Source: CAZWCE01 sp964632505
GTDB lineage: Bacteria; Planctomycetota; Planctomycetia; Pirellulales; Thermoguttaceae
Reading direction: 5' to 3'
Assembly (NCBI GenBank): GCA_964632505.1
Contig: CAZWCE010000007.1
Span: 1-64,000, forward strand
DNA: 64,000 nt
The notes under the pieces are model-generated. The model did no database searches, was not told the origin of the DNA, and worked only from the letters and a program-made list of their open reading frames with translations. This document shows, one piece after another, positions 50,623-59,058 of this stretch. The position numbers and the translations under genes are program-made. Each line of letters begins with the position of its first letter. Within the stretch, counting starts at the first letter, position 1.

Positions 50623-52263
50623 TTATTTCTTCAAAATCGACTTTGCCAGTTCATCCTGGGCTTCATGCGCCATGGGAAGCCCCGTGACCTTGGCCGTTTC
50701 CTCGTTGGCGGCCATCAGGTCTTCGCGAGCAATTTCCGAAAGTTGGAAACGTCGAGCCCCGGCCATGAACTGCTGGAGACCGCAACCGAGCTTATCGGCG
50801 TATCCGTACATGGCGATCGCACCGAAGGGAATGTTCTTCATCTCGTCGGCGCCGACCTTGTTCTTCACCGCTTCCCATCCCGCGAAAAGCTCTTCGGGGG
50901 TTTCGCCGATCTTGGAAACCGATTTCGGCAACGTCTCCCAATAGCCGTTGAGGTCTTCTTTTCGCTCGGGATGGAAGACTCCCTCGATGTTGCTTCCCAA
51001 AAAGCCGGGAATCATCGGTGCGCGGCCCATGCAGACCAGCTTGGTGTAAGGGGCGCATAAGGCGATCGCCTTGTAGAGGTGATCCTCGCGGGCAAATCCT
51101 CCGGCGAGCGAAATATCGGGAACTTGGACACCTTTTTCCGCCAGAATATCGCAGTATTCCGCCGTTTTGGCGTGCAGATGCAAATTCGGCACTCCCCAGT
51201 GCTCCATCATATTCCAGGGGCTCATGCCGGTTCCGCCACCAGCTCCGTCGATGGTGAGCAGATCGAGCTTCGTGTCGGCCGCGCACCGGATCGAGAGCGC
51301 CAACGCTTCCATGCCGTAGGCCCCCGTCTTCAGGGAGATGCGTTTGAAACCGAGCTTGCGGAGCTGTTCGACATTATGGACGAAATCGTTGTAGACCTCG
51401 TCGGCTTGGTCGATATTCGTGGCCCCCAAACGGCTGTGTCGGGCGAACGATTTCAGGGAACCACTCTTGTAAGCGGCTTCGGCGACGGGGTCATAGGGAT
51501 TCGGGTCGACCACATACCCCCGATCCTTGAGAAACTTGGCGTACTCGATGTCGGTGACCTGGATCTCTCCGCCGATATCCTTCGCGCCCTGTCCCCACTT
51601 GAGCTCGAGGATGATTTTGTCGCCGTACTTTTCGGCGAGATATTCGGCAACGCCGTTTCTCGTATCTTCGACGTTCATCTGAACGATGATCGCCCCATGG
51701 CCATCGTAGTAGCGGAGGAACGTGTCGATTCGGCGGTTCAATTCCGGCGCCGATCGGATTTTTCCGTCCTTCAGCTCCGACTTCCGGTCGACACCAACGA
51801 CGTTCTCACCGACGACGATGGGAAATCCGCAAAGCGCGGCCCCCACCGCAAAAGAAGGCCAGTACTTGGCGGCAATGAAAGTAGAGCCCAACGCCCCGGT
51901 CATGATCGGGATCCGGCACTTCGTCTCGACCTCGTTTCCGAAGGAGGTTCCGATATCGACGTTCGGAAAGATACAATCATCCGGATCGTTCGATAAACCT
52001 TCCCTGAGGCCATGTGCTCCGTAGGCGTATCCCTGAATCCGCAAGGCTTGGTATCCGGCACCATTGGCCGTAATTAAAGAAGAACCGGAAGTGCACTCGC
52101 CGAAACGGCGTGGATAGAGCAGCTTCCGCCCCACGAGCGAGGAAAGCCAGGTTTCGCATTTCCCCTGGCAATCGGCGAGGCAGAGAGTACAGAGCCCCGA
52201 CTCGCATGGATTCCCTCGATTGGTGGTTTCGAGAACATCGTTCGTTTTTCGCCAATGTATCAT
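50623..52263 (-). CDS. Glutamate-synthase-like FMN/Fe-S protein
   Basis: 546 residues. The N-terminus carries a Cys-rich cluster CESGLCTLCLADCQGKC (Cys20, 25, 28, 32, 36), probably Fe-S. The rest is the FMN-binding synthase domain of GltB: SRLGATNIDQ, KRISLKTGAYG, LLTIDGAGGGTGMSPW, ISLAGGFAREDHLYKAIALCA and VCMGRAPMIPGFLG. No glutaminase domain is present, as in archaeal-type GOGAT and methylamine-glutamate synthase MgsC-like proteins. It may transfer ammonia or an amine to 2-oxoglutarate or glutamate. ATG 52263 has AAAGGAG 7 nt upstream. Divergent from the NrpR-type repressor, so nitrogen control is likely. Confidence 0.86.
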   Translation of the reverse strand: MIHWRKTNDVLETTNRGNPCESGLCTLCLADCQGKCETWLSSLVGRKLLYPRRFGECTSGSSLITANGAGYQALRIQGYAYGAHGLREGLSNDPDDCIFPNVDIGTSFGNEVETKCRIPIMTGALGSTFIAAKYWPSFAVGAALCGFPIVVGENVVGVDRKSELKDGKIRSAPELNRRIDTFLRYYDGHGAIIVQMNVEDTRNGVAEYLAEKYGDKIILELKWGQGAKDIGGEIQVTDIEYAKFLKDRGYVVDPNPYDPVAEAAYKSGSLKSFARHSRLGATNIDQADEVYNDFVHNVEQLRKLGFKRISLKTGAYGMEALALSIRCAADTKLDLLTIDGAGGGTGMSPWNMMEHWGVPNLHLHAKTAEYCDILAEKGVQVPDISLAGGFAREDHLYKAIALCAPYTKLVCMGRAPMIPGFLGSNIEGVFHPERKEDLNGYWETLPKSVSKIGETPEELFAGWEAVKNKVGADEMKNIPFGAIAMYGYADKLGCGLQQFMAGARRFQLSEIAREDLMAANEETAKVTGLPMAHEAQDELAKSILKK

Positions 52264-52555
52264 GCCCGACTCCTTTGAAAAAAGCAAACATTTTCGGCAA
52301 GAACTTGCCACTATAACGGTCAAAAAATTGGGGATTTGCCGTTATGCTACCAACAAACAACTAGATGGTCAACCATATGAGGGGGCTTGGAATAAGCCCC
52401 GTCGCGATACAACGGCATAATTGCCGAAAGGCGGCATTTTTTAATATTAGCTGTATTGCTAAACCGGTTTTGGAATGCTAATATCTTAAAAACCCCGCTT
52501 CATGACCTGCCGGAACCCGCGAATGAAATTCCGGCATTTTTTCCGGAAATCCATC
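52264..52555. promoter_or_regulatory. Palindrome-rich divergent control region of the GOGAT-like and nrpR genes
   Basis: 292 bases with six inverted repeats: GGCAAG-aa-CTTGCC (52296-52309), ATAACGG/CCGTTAT (52313-52345), GGGGCTT/AAGCCCC (52382-52400), TGCCG/CGGCA plus T tract (52422-52442), ATATTAGC/GCTAATAT (52444-52484) centred near the 10-bp palindrome AAACCGGTTT (52461-52470), and overlapping TTCCGG/CCGGAA repeats (52508-52548). NrpR operators in archaea are GGAA-N6-TTCC type. Confidence 0.6.
52508..52548. promoter_or_regulatory. Overlapping GGAA/TTCC inverted repeats next to nrpR (candidate operator)
   Basis: TGCCGGAA (52508-52515) pairs with TTCCGGCA (52529-52536). The second arm also pairs with CCGGAA (52543-52548) across 8 bases, giving three half-sites. 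Ends 8 bases before the nrpR ATG. A six-T run follows the first stem, so an attenuator is an alternative. Confidence 0.5.
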
Positions 52556-53596
52556 ATGGACAAAAAAACCAAGAAGAGAATCTCCATTTTGCAGGTCCTT
52601 AAAGAAGAGGCCAAGCCGGTGAGCTCCTCCCGAATCACCGAGATTCTTTTGAACGCCGGGCTCGATTACAGCGAACGAACCGTTCGGCTCTATCTCAAAG
52701 AGATGGACCACACCGGATTGACCGAATCGCACGGCAGACGCGGCCGCATGATCACCCAGAAAGGAATTGAGGAACTGCATGCCTCACAGGTGCTCAATCG
52801 GGTCGGGTATTTTTCGGCAAAAATCGACCAGATGACTTACCGCATGAACTTCGATTTGCCGACTTGTGCGGGATCGCTCGCCGTGAACACCTCGATCGTC
52901 TCTCCTTCACTCATGTTGGAGTGCATCGATGACATTTGCCGTGTTTTTTCCGAAGGTTTTGCCATGGGCACCCGCGTCGCGCTGTTGAAACCGGGAGAAA
53001 CGTTCGGGAATATCGCGATTCCGGAAAACTGCGTCGGTTTTTGCACCGTCTGCTCCATCACCATCAACGGCGTTCTACTGAAACACGGCATCCCGATGAG
53101 TTCGCGTTTCAGCGGTCTGCTGCAAATCGAGAATAAGAAGCCGTCCCGCTTCGTCGAGCTGATCCATTACGATGCCACGAGCATCGATCCACTGGAAATC
53201 CTCATCCGTGCCGGAATGACCGACTACACCAACTCCATTCGAACGGGAAACGGCAGAATCGGCGCCGGATTCCGGGAAATGCCCGCCGACTCGAGAGAGG
53301 TCATCTCTCTCATCGCGGAACGAATGGAAAAAATCGGGCTCGGCGCTTTCATGGAGATCGGCATGCCGAGCCAGTCGGTGATCGACATCCCCGTCAGTGA
53401 GGGCAGAATCGGGGCGATCGTCATCGGAGGCCTCAATCCGATCGCCATTCTGGAAGAAGCAGGTTACCGCGTCTATTCCAGGGCCCTGACGGGATTGATG
53501 GAATATCATCGCCTCTTCCATTACTCCGAATTGCCCGACCGGTTGAAAGAGATCGCTCGGAAGATTCCCAAGAATGATCCACATCCGCAGAAGTAG
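52556..53596 (+). CDS. nrpR: NrpR-type nitrogen transcriptional repressor
   Basis: 346 residues. An N-terminal winged helix (KKRISILQVLKEEAKPVSS, SERTVRLYLKEMDHTGL, to ~70) is followed by one DUF128/NrpR regulatory domain (FDLPTCAGSLAVNTSIV, FGNIAIPENCVGFCTVCS, IGAGFREMPADSREV, GRIGAIVIGGLNPIAILEE). In methanogens NrpR represses nitrogen genes and is released by 2-oxoglutarate; bacterial homologues are sporadic. Start chosen at ATG 52556; the longer frame to 52502 runs through an inverted repeat and is unlikely. Divergent from the GOGAT-like gene, its probable target along with itself. Confidence 0.9.
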   Translation: MDKKTKKRISILQVLKEEAKPVSSSRITEILLNAGLDYSERTVRLYLKEMDHTGLTESHGRRGRMITQKGIEELHASQVLNRVGYFSAKIDQMTYRMNFDLPTCAGSLAVNTSIVSPSLMLECIDDICRVFSEGFAMGTRVALLKPGETFGNIAIPENCVGFCTVCSITINGVLLKHGIPMSSRFSGLLQIENKKPSRFVELIHYDATSIDPLEILIRAGMTDYTNSIRTGNGRIGAGFREMPADSREVISLIAERMEKIGLGAFMEIGMPSQSVIDIPVSEGRIGAIVIGGLNPIAILEEAGYRVYSRALTGLMEYHRLFHYSELPDRLKEIARKIPKNDPHPQK

Positions 53597-53597
53597 C

Positions 53598-53635
53598 GCC
53601 CACGGGTTTCACGCATGGATGCGACGCTCAATAAG
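53598..53635 (+). repeat. Dispersed repeat, half copy C
   Basis: Right end only: GGGTTTCACG, then GATGCGACGCTCAATAA, just after the nrpR stop. Matches the tails of copies A, B and D. Confidence 0.5.
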
Positions 53636-53652
53636 GAATCAAGAGATTTCGC

Positions 53653-55185
53653 TCAGGAGTCGAGAGAGGTGTTTTCTTCTTCCAGCGGATCGGTGGGCGT
53701 CGTCAGGTCGACGGTTTGCTCTTCGAAAAACGCCTGAAGTGAAGGATCGATCTCCGAGGATGTTGCGGACGTCTCTTGCTGATCGACGAGCTCGGCGAGC
53801 TGAGACTCCTGAGAAGCTTCCTCGCTCGGCTCTTCCTCCTGCTCTTCCGCCGAACCGGCTTCCTCACGAACATCGCGTGATTGATCCGCCGGTCCTTCAC
53901 TTTCCTCGCGATCATTCGGTACTTCCGTACTCTCTTTCGAGGGCTCGATCGCTTCCACCTCCCGCTGGGGATCTTGAGAACGATCGCCGACCGCCCCTGG
54001 CAGCGAAGCATCTTCGCGGTCCGAATCGAACGGCTCCGACTCACCCTTTTCCCTCTCCTCGGGCTCTTTCTCTTCAGAAGGATCGGTCACGGCGTCCGCC
54101 GGGTCGGTGCTCGCTTCCTCTTCTTCAGCGTCGGATTCTTCTGACCCGAAAAGAGTTTGCTGGACGACTTCCCAAGGAACCTCTTCTTCTTCGATTTCCA
54201 CGCCGTCACTCTCTTGGAAATTATCTTCGGAGGATTTCGATCCTTCCGCATCCTGATCGTCAGAATCACTGTCGCAACTCTCGTCGGACACGGATTCCGA
54301 TTCCGGTTCTTGTTCGACCGGCAAACGGTCTTCCGCTTGTTCGTCGGAGGGATGCGATTCTTCCGGGGGCTCCACGTCGGAAGCAGGAGGCTCGTCGTCC
54401 TTCACTTCGCTTGGAGCTTGATCCTCAGGTTCTTTTTGTTCGAACTCTTCGAGCACTTCCTCGACCTCATCCATACGTGATTCGATCGAGGCGGCATCGT
54501 CGAAAGATTCGTCTTCGGAGGCGGGCTCGGAATCTTCGTCGTCAAGGAAGTCGGTTGCCCGACGACGGACCGCCTCCATCTCTTCCTGCGTTTGCTGCTC
54601 CTCGGTCACCGGTGGCTCGGACGTCTCCTCGGCAGAAGCTTCACTCTCCACGGGCTGGGAAGTTTCTTCCGGCTCCGCTTCCCCGTTCTCGGTAGGTTCG
54701 ACATAAGTTTGCTCGGTTTCTGCCTCTTCTTCGTCATCGTCCATCATCATATCGGCGATTCGATCGATCTCTTCCGCCTGTTCATCGGTGAGATAGCTCG
54801 AAGACGTTGCTCCCTCCGAATCGCTGGGGTCGGACTCTTTCTCTTCGAGGGCATCCATGAGATCCTCTTGTTCGCCTGCGGCCGCCTCCTCGCTGCTTTC
54901 GGGAGAGAGGGAATCGGAAGCGTCGCTCTCGTCCTTGTCTTGCACCAATCGCTCGATCGCCTCTTCCTGATCAGCCTCCGACTCTTCCTTTTCGAGCGCG
55001 GCATCGAGAAGATCGGAAGCATCGTCCGAAGACGGTTCCTCTTCCAAAGCATCCTCCTCCCCATACTCCTCCTCCGATGCATTGGCAAACTGCATGAATT
55101 CATATCGTTTCTTGAAATGGATCGCCAGAGCCACTCCCAAGAAGAGGTTGGTTGCATTGACTAATAGAAAGAGGAAGAAAAACAC
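53653..55185 (-). CDS. Very acidic membrane-anchored low-complexity protein
   Basis: 510 residues. One N-terminal span (FFFLFLLVNATNLFLGVALAI) and a short basic stop (HFKKRYEF) are followed by ~470 residues dominated by Glu, Asp, Ser and Gln with almost no basic or hydrophobic clusters, so the isoelectric point must be very low. No known domain. A cytoplasmic or periplasmic placement of the tail is ambiguous; the KKRY after the span favours a cytoplasmic tail. GTG start at 55185 with GAGG upstream. Possible roles: cation binding, scaffolding or phase-separating linker. The frame is intact and uninterrupted, which argues for a real protein. Confidence 0.7.
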   Translation of the reverse strand: MFFFLFLLVNATNLFLGVALAIHFKKRYEFMQFANASEEEYGEEDALEEEPSSDDASDLLDAALEKEESEADQEEAIERLVQDKDESDASDSLSPESSEEAAAGEQEDLMDALEEKESDPSDSEGATSSSYLTDEQAEEIDRIADMMMDDDEEEAETEQTYVEPTENGEAEPEETSQPVESEASAEETSEPPVTEEQQTQEEMEAVRRRATDFLDDEDSEPASEDESFDDAASIESRMDEVEEVLEEFEQKEPEDQAPSEVKDDEPPASDVEPPEESHPSDEQAEDRLPVEQEPESESVSDESCDSDSDDQDAEGSKSSEDNFQESDGVEIEEEEVPWEVVQQTLFGSEESDAEEEEASTDPADAVTDPSEEKEPEEREKGESEPFDSDREDASLPGAVGDRSQDPQREVEAIEPSKESTEVPNDREESEGPADQSRDVREEAGSAEEQEEEPSEEASQESQLAELVDQQETSATSSEIDPSLQAFFEEQTVDLTTPTDPLEEENTSLDS

Positions 55186-55279
55186 GACGATGCCTCAAAT
55201 CACTCTTCGGCGGTTCACTCGAAACACTACCAATCCGGCCGATTTGCCATACGGGAAAAATGCGCGGATACGCTTCTTC

Positions 55280-55390
55280 ATGTTCGCATCAGCAGCACCC
55301 AGTGGGGCACGCATCAACGCCCGGAGGGCCGCATCTTTCATGGGTCATCCCGGGTTCTCTATCGATACGACGCTCGATAATATAGTATAG
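55280..55390 (+). repeat. Dispersed ~100-bp repeat, copy B
   Basis: Starts ATGTTCGCATCAGCAG, contains a CCCGG/CCGGG hairpin and GGGTTC, and ends GATACGACGCTCGATAATA. Almost the same length as copy A and alignable without large gaps. It occupies most of the otherwise empty 55186-55545 interval. Confidence 0.6.
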
Positions 55391-55545
55391 GACACCTATT
55401 TTCAGGGATACGAGGATCGAGCGAGAAGCATCCGGTTCGCTTCGCGGAAACCAGGGATCCCGGTCCGGTTGCATCAATTCTTCGGGGAAAGAGGATTGCC
55501 GGAAAGAGATGTCGGTCACGCCACCCATTCGTCAACGCTCTCCGG

Positions 55546-56346
55546 TCACCCGGCCAACATGCCGGCGGTCACTTTCCATGCAATGACGACCAGCCCCAAA
55601 AAGAACACCCAATACGCGAAGAGATAAAGCCGACCTTCATTGAGCCACTTGAGAAGCCAAAGGAGCGAGACCACCCCGACGGCGAAGCTGACCACCGCCC
55701 CCAGGGTCAACAGACTGAAATCGGCAATGTTCGGCGTTTGATCGAGAAGTTTCAGCGCTTCCAGGAGCCCCGCACCACCGATGGCGGGAATCGCCAGAAG
55801 AAACGAGAAACTCGCCGCCTCATCTCGCCGCAAACCGCAAAACAATCCCGCGATGATGGTCGCTCCACTTCGGGAGATGCCCGGAAAAACGGCCAACCCC
55901 TGAAAGAGGCCGATCAAGAGCGATTGACGGTAGCTCATTTTCGCGGCAAATTGATCTCCGACCTTCCCTTTCGCCCAGAGCAGCAATCCTCCGGTCACCA
56001 GGAACATGAATCCGGTGAACAGAGGAAAATTCAGATATTCGCCAAGCATCTTTTCGATGAAGATGCCGATGATCGCCGTCGGAACCGAACCGACGAGGAT
56101 CAATGGAATCATGCGACGTTCTTCCCGTAGTATGAATAAAATCTTTTTCCAATAAACCACGACGATCGCCAAGAGCGTCCCCAAATGCAGCACGATGTTC
56201 ATGGTCAGCGACTCCACGGGAAGCTCTTCTCCCAACGTGGCGAACAAATCGGAGATGACGACGAAATGGCCCGAGGAACTGATCGGGAGAAACTCTCCGA
56301 TGCCTTGGATGATGGCGAGGACGATGATCTCGATGGTGGGTAGCAT
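55546..56346 (-). CDS. uppP: Undecaprenyl-diphosphatase
   Basis: 266 residues, about eight membrane segments. The BacA/UppP motifs are intact: QGIGEFLPISSSGH with the catalytic Glu and Ser, and PGISRSGATIIAGLFCGL with the catalytic Arg. It recycles undecaprenyl pyrophosphate to the monophosphate carrier used for peptidoglycan and other envelope polymers. Its presence fits peptidoglycan synthesis in this planctomycete. No clear ribosome site precedes ATG 56346. Confidence 0.95.
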   Translation of the reverse strand: MLPTIEIIVLAIIQGIGEFLPISSSGHFVVISDLFATLGEELPVESLTMNIVLHLGTLLAIVVVYWKKILFILREERRMIPLILVGSVPTAIIGIFIEKMLGEYLNFPLFTGFMFLVTGGLLLWAKGKVGDQFAAKMSYRQSLLIGLFQGLAVFPGISRSGATIIAGLFCGLRRDEAASFSFLLAIPAIGGAGLLEALKLLDQTPNIADFSLLTLGAVVSFAVGVVSLLWLLKWLNEGRLYLFAYWVFFLGLVVIAWKVTAGMLAG

Positions 56347-56491
56347 GAAATCGACCGGGAGGGATGGAGAAGACGAATGCGATTATACCCAAGGGCTGAA
56401 CCACGGAAGCCCCTGGCAGGAACGATAGAATAATATGCCGTACAAATTCGGCCGGGTGGCGGGGATTATTGAAAAACTCGCCTTGTGGACG

Positions 56492-56529
56492 AAAAAAATG
56501 CCCGATCCTTTGGATTTCAGGACCGGGCA
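56492..56529 (-). terminator. Rho-independent terminator of the sulfatase gene
   Basis: TGCCCG (56499-56504) pairs with CGGGCA (56524-56529), with inner TCCT/AGGA pairing. On the minus strand it runs into a T tract, 35 bases after the stop. Confidence 0.75.
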
Positions 56530-56563
56530 CGGGGACGATCGAGAAGTCGAAATCACGGAAGCT

Positions 56564-58150
56564 CTAACGACGTTGTCCGCGATAAGTTTGCGGAGGATCC
56601 TGCTCCGGAACCTTCAATTGCTCCCGTTTCCGCTTGAGTTCCTCGTGCAATGCCTCTTGGATTTCGGCATAGGCCGGATCCCCGTATTTGCTGTCCAACT
56701 CGAGGGGATCCTCCTTCAAATCGATCAGCTCCCACTCGTCGACGTCGTCGTAGAAGTGGATCAGTTTGTAGCGTCCGTCATACACTCCATAATGCCGTTT
56801 CACGCTGTGCACGGCCGGATATTCGTAATAATGATAATAGAGCGACGTTCGCCAGTTTTCAGGCGTCTTGCCTTCCAGAATCGGCTTGAAGCTCAGCCCC
56901 TGCATATCGCCGGGGATGGGCAGACCGGCAATATCAAGGAAGGTTTCCGCGAAGTCGAGATTGGAGACGATGTCGCGATTGACCACGCCGGCCTCGACCA
57001 CGCCGGGCCAGCGAACCAGCAACGGGGTCTTGAACGATTGTTCATACATGAATCGCTTGTCGAACCAGCCATGCTCTCCGAGATAGAATCCCTGATCGGA
57101 GGAATAAATCACGACCGTGTTCTTCTCCAACCCGTTTTCCTCGAGAAAATCGAGCACGCGGCCGACCTCGTCGTCCACCGACGCGATACACGCGAGATAA
57201 TCACGCATGTACATTTGGTACTTCCACTTCACCAGAGCCGGATCGGTTCCCTTGATCTTCTCCTGGATATTCTCTCCGAAGAGCTTTTTGAACTCGGCGA
57301 TTCGCTTGTCGTAACAATCATTCCAGAACTCCTTCTGCTCCTCGGTCAGATTGCCCGGGGGGCCCACCAATTTGAGGTCGCGCGCGGTCATCGTCAGCGC
57401 GATCGACATATCCTGTTCCCGTGCGGCGCTGGTACGTCCCTGATAATCATCGAAGAGGGTGACCGGTTCCGGAAAGACGGTATCGTCGTACATACCGAGA
57501 TACCCCGGGCCCGGTTCCCAGCGGCGATGCGGCGCTTTGTGCTGGTACATCAGCATGAACGGCTTGTCCTTGTCTCGTTTGTTTTCCAGCCAATCGAGGG
57601 CGAGGTCGGTGATGATGCGCGTCGTGTAGCCGGTATGCTTGATGCGTTCGTTCCCGTTCTTGATCATCGGCGGATTATAATAGGGCCCCTGGCCGATAAG
57701 CACTTCGGAGTAATCATATCCCTGCGGCGCCATGTGCGTACCAAGATGCCATTTCCCGATCACCGCCGTTTGGTAACCCCCCTTTTGCAGCAGTTTCGGA
57801 AAGGTCTGCTGGGTCCCGTCGAACTTGTTACCATTGCAGCAGAAGCCGTTGATGTGGCTATGCTTGCCCGTCTGGATCACCGCCCGGCAGGGGCCGCAAA
57901 TGGAATTCGTCACGCAGCAGTTCGTGAAGAGCATCCCTTGATTGGCGATCCGATCGATGTTCGGTGTTTTGTTGATTTTCGAACCGTAGGCCCCGATCGC
58001 TTGATAGGCATGATCGTCGCAGTAGATCATCAAGATGTTCGGCCTTGAATCCTCCTGCGCAGCGGCCATGCGCGTCATCCCGCCGAAAAGCATCACAAGC
58101 CCAAGCGTCCAAAGCAGCATGGGCGCCGTCATTCTCATCGATTTTTTCAT
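56564..58150 (-). CDS. Secreted sulfatase with unusual CGPCR formylglycine motif
   Basis: 528 residues with a signal peptide (to about residue 31). Formylglycine-dependent sulfatase fold: metal ligands in PNILMIYCDDHAYQ, the modification motif ICGPCRAVIQTGKHSH with Cys85, GKWHLG, and the C-terminal metal site IYSSDQGFYLGEHGW. The canonical motif is C-x-P-S/A-R; here the fourth position is Cys (CGPCR), so maturation may depend on a particular sulfatase-maturating enzyme. It likely desulfates algal or host polysaccharides. GGAG lies 8 nt upstream of ATG 58150, and a promoter-like sequence lies further upstream. Confidence 0.94.
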   Translation of the reverse strand: MKKSMRMTAPMLLWTLGLVMLFGGMTRMAAAQEDSRPNILMIYCDDHAYQAIGAYGSKINKTPNIDRIANQGMLFTNCCVTNSICGPCRAVIQTGKHSHINGFCCNGNKFDGTQQTFPKLLQKGGYQTAVIGKWHLGTHMAPQGYDYSEVLIGQGPYYNPPMIKNGNERIKHTGYTTRIITDLALDWLENKRDKDKPFMLMYQHKAPHRRWEPGPGYLGMYDDTVFPEPVTLFDDYQGRTSAAREQDMSIALTMTARDLKLVGPPGNLTEEQKEFWNDCYDKRIAEFKKLFGENIQEKIKGTDPALVKWKYQMYMRDYLACIASVDDEVGRVLDFLEENGLEKNTVVIYSSDQGFYLGEHGWFDKRFMYEQSFKTPLLVRWPGVVEAGVVNRDIVSNLDFAETFLDIAGLPIPGDMQGLSFKPILEGKTPENWRTSLYYHYYEYPAVHSVKRHYGVYDGRYKLIHFYDDVDEWELIDLKEDPLELDSKYGDPAYAEIQEALHEELKRKREQLKVPEQDPPQTYRGQRR

Positions 58151-58299
58151 TCATCCATCTCCTTGTCCCAAATAAGTCAGCAAAAAAACATTTCGCATGA
58201 CCGGCCGAGAACCTCTCCTCTTCGCGCGAGAGGAAGACAAAACCGAACATGCCGCTCGTTGGAAGTGAATCCGGGTCGGATATCCCTACAATAGACATC

Positions 58300-58328
58300 A
58301 TTATATCGAACGGATCGTCGCGTCACAA
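58300..58328 (-). promoter_or_regulatory. Sigma70-like promoter of the sulfatase gene
   Basis: On the minus strand TTGTGA (58328-58323), a 17-nt spacer and perfect TATAAT (58305-58300). The leader would be about 140 nt. Confidence 0.5.
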
Positions 58329-58431
58329 ACTGAACAGACGAATAGACTCAGAACTCTCGTCCTCGGAGCCCCTTCAGCGGCACCATTGCGAGAAAAGCAT
58401 GTCAAGAATGACACCGGATCGCCGGGAAACA

Positions 58432-59058
58432 TCATTCCACGAGAATGAGCTTGGGAGCGGGAATCTTCACGCCGTAGACCGAGCCGTACCGCTTTGTGAT
58501 CTGGCGATAATCGTAACGGAGAAACTCCCACATTCCCTTGGGCGGTTCGGCATCGAGCCACTGATGGGTCAAACGCTTGACGATCGCGTCGTACTTCTTT
58601 TGCGAACTGCCGTGGGCGTAACAACGTCCCCCGAAGCGCCGCAGGTCCCCATCGAAACTCGGACTGATGTGATACAACTCGTGTACGATCGTTTCTAATT
58701 TATCGAACAGCGAAAGCTCCAGGAAACGAGGCAAATAGAAATTGAGGATGTAGAGGTACTCGCCTCCCTCCGAAGAAAGATAGGACTGGATCTTCCATTT
58801 TTTGCCGGAGCGGCGGGTGATTCGTTTCCCGTTCTGAAAACGGAGCGGTGTGAGGGAAGCGAACATGCCGTGAGAAGTGGCCCGGCGTGTCTGACAAAAG
58901 CCGATCGCCACGTAATTCATGTCGATGTGATTCAGGGCGCCGATACGATCGGTCATATCTCGGCATACACGATCGATGGCGGAGGTGAAATCGAACTTCT
59001 GCCTTGGACCGACCTGTTCCATAGAACCGGGATTCAGGGGAGGAGGTGTCTTTTTCAT
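58432..59058 (-). CDS. Predicted zinc metallopeptidase
   Basis: 208 residues, no signal peptide. An HExxH zinc motif is visible as ETIVHELYHISPSFDGDLRRF, with a further His/Cys-rich stretch GGRCYAHGSSQKKYD downstream that may supply the third ligand. The pattern matches a small family annotated as putative metallopeptidases of unknown substrate. Start chosen at ATG 59058, where the sequence becomes well structured; the frame is open to 59124 with a TTG, and no good ribosome site is seen for either. Confidence 0.75.
   Translation of the reverse strand: MKKTPPPLNPGSMEQVGPRQKFDFTSAIDRVCRDMTDRIGALNHIDMNYVAIGFCQTRRATSHGMFASLTPLRFQNGKRITRRSGKKWKIQSYLSSEGGEYLYILNFYLPRFLELSLFDKLETIVHELYHISPSFDGDLRRFGGRCYAHGSSQKKYDAIVKRLTHQWLDAEPPKGMWEFLRYDYRQITKRYGSVYGVKIPAPKLILVE

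Noticed and set aside
52502..52555. N-terminal extension of the NrpR-type repressor
   Set aside because: The in-frame ATG at 52502 precedes an inverted repeat with T run; family similarity begins after ATG 52556.
53574..54695. Arg/Pro-rich frame opposite the acidic protein
   Set aside because: It is the mirror of Glu/Ser codons (GAA/GAG/TCC) of the minus-strand gene; no ribosome site.
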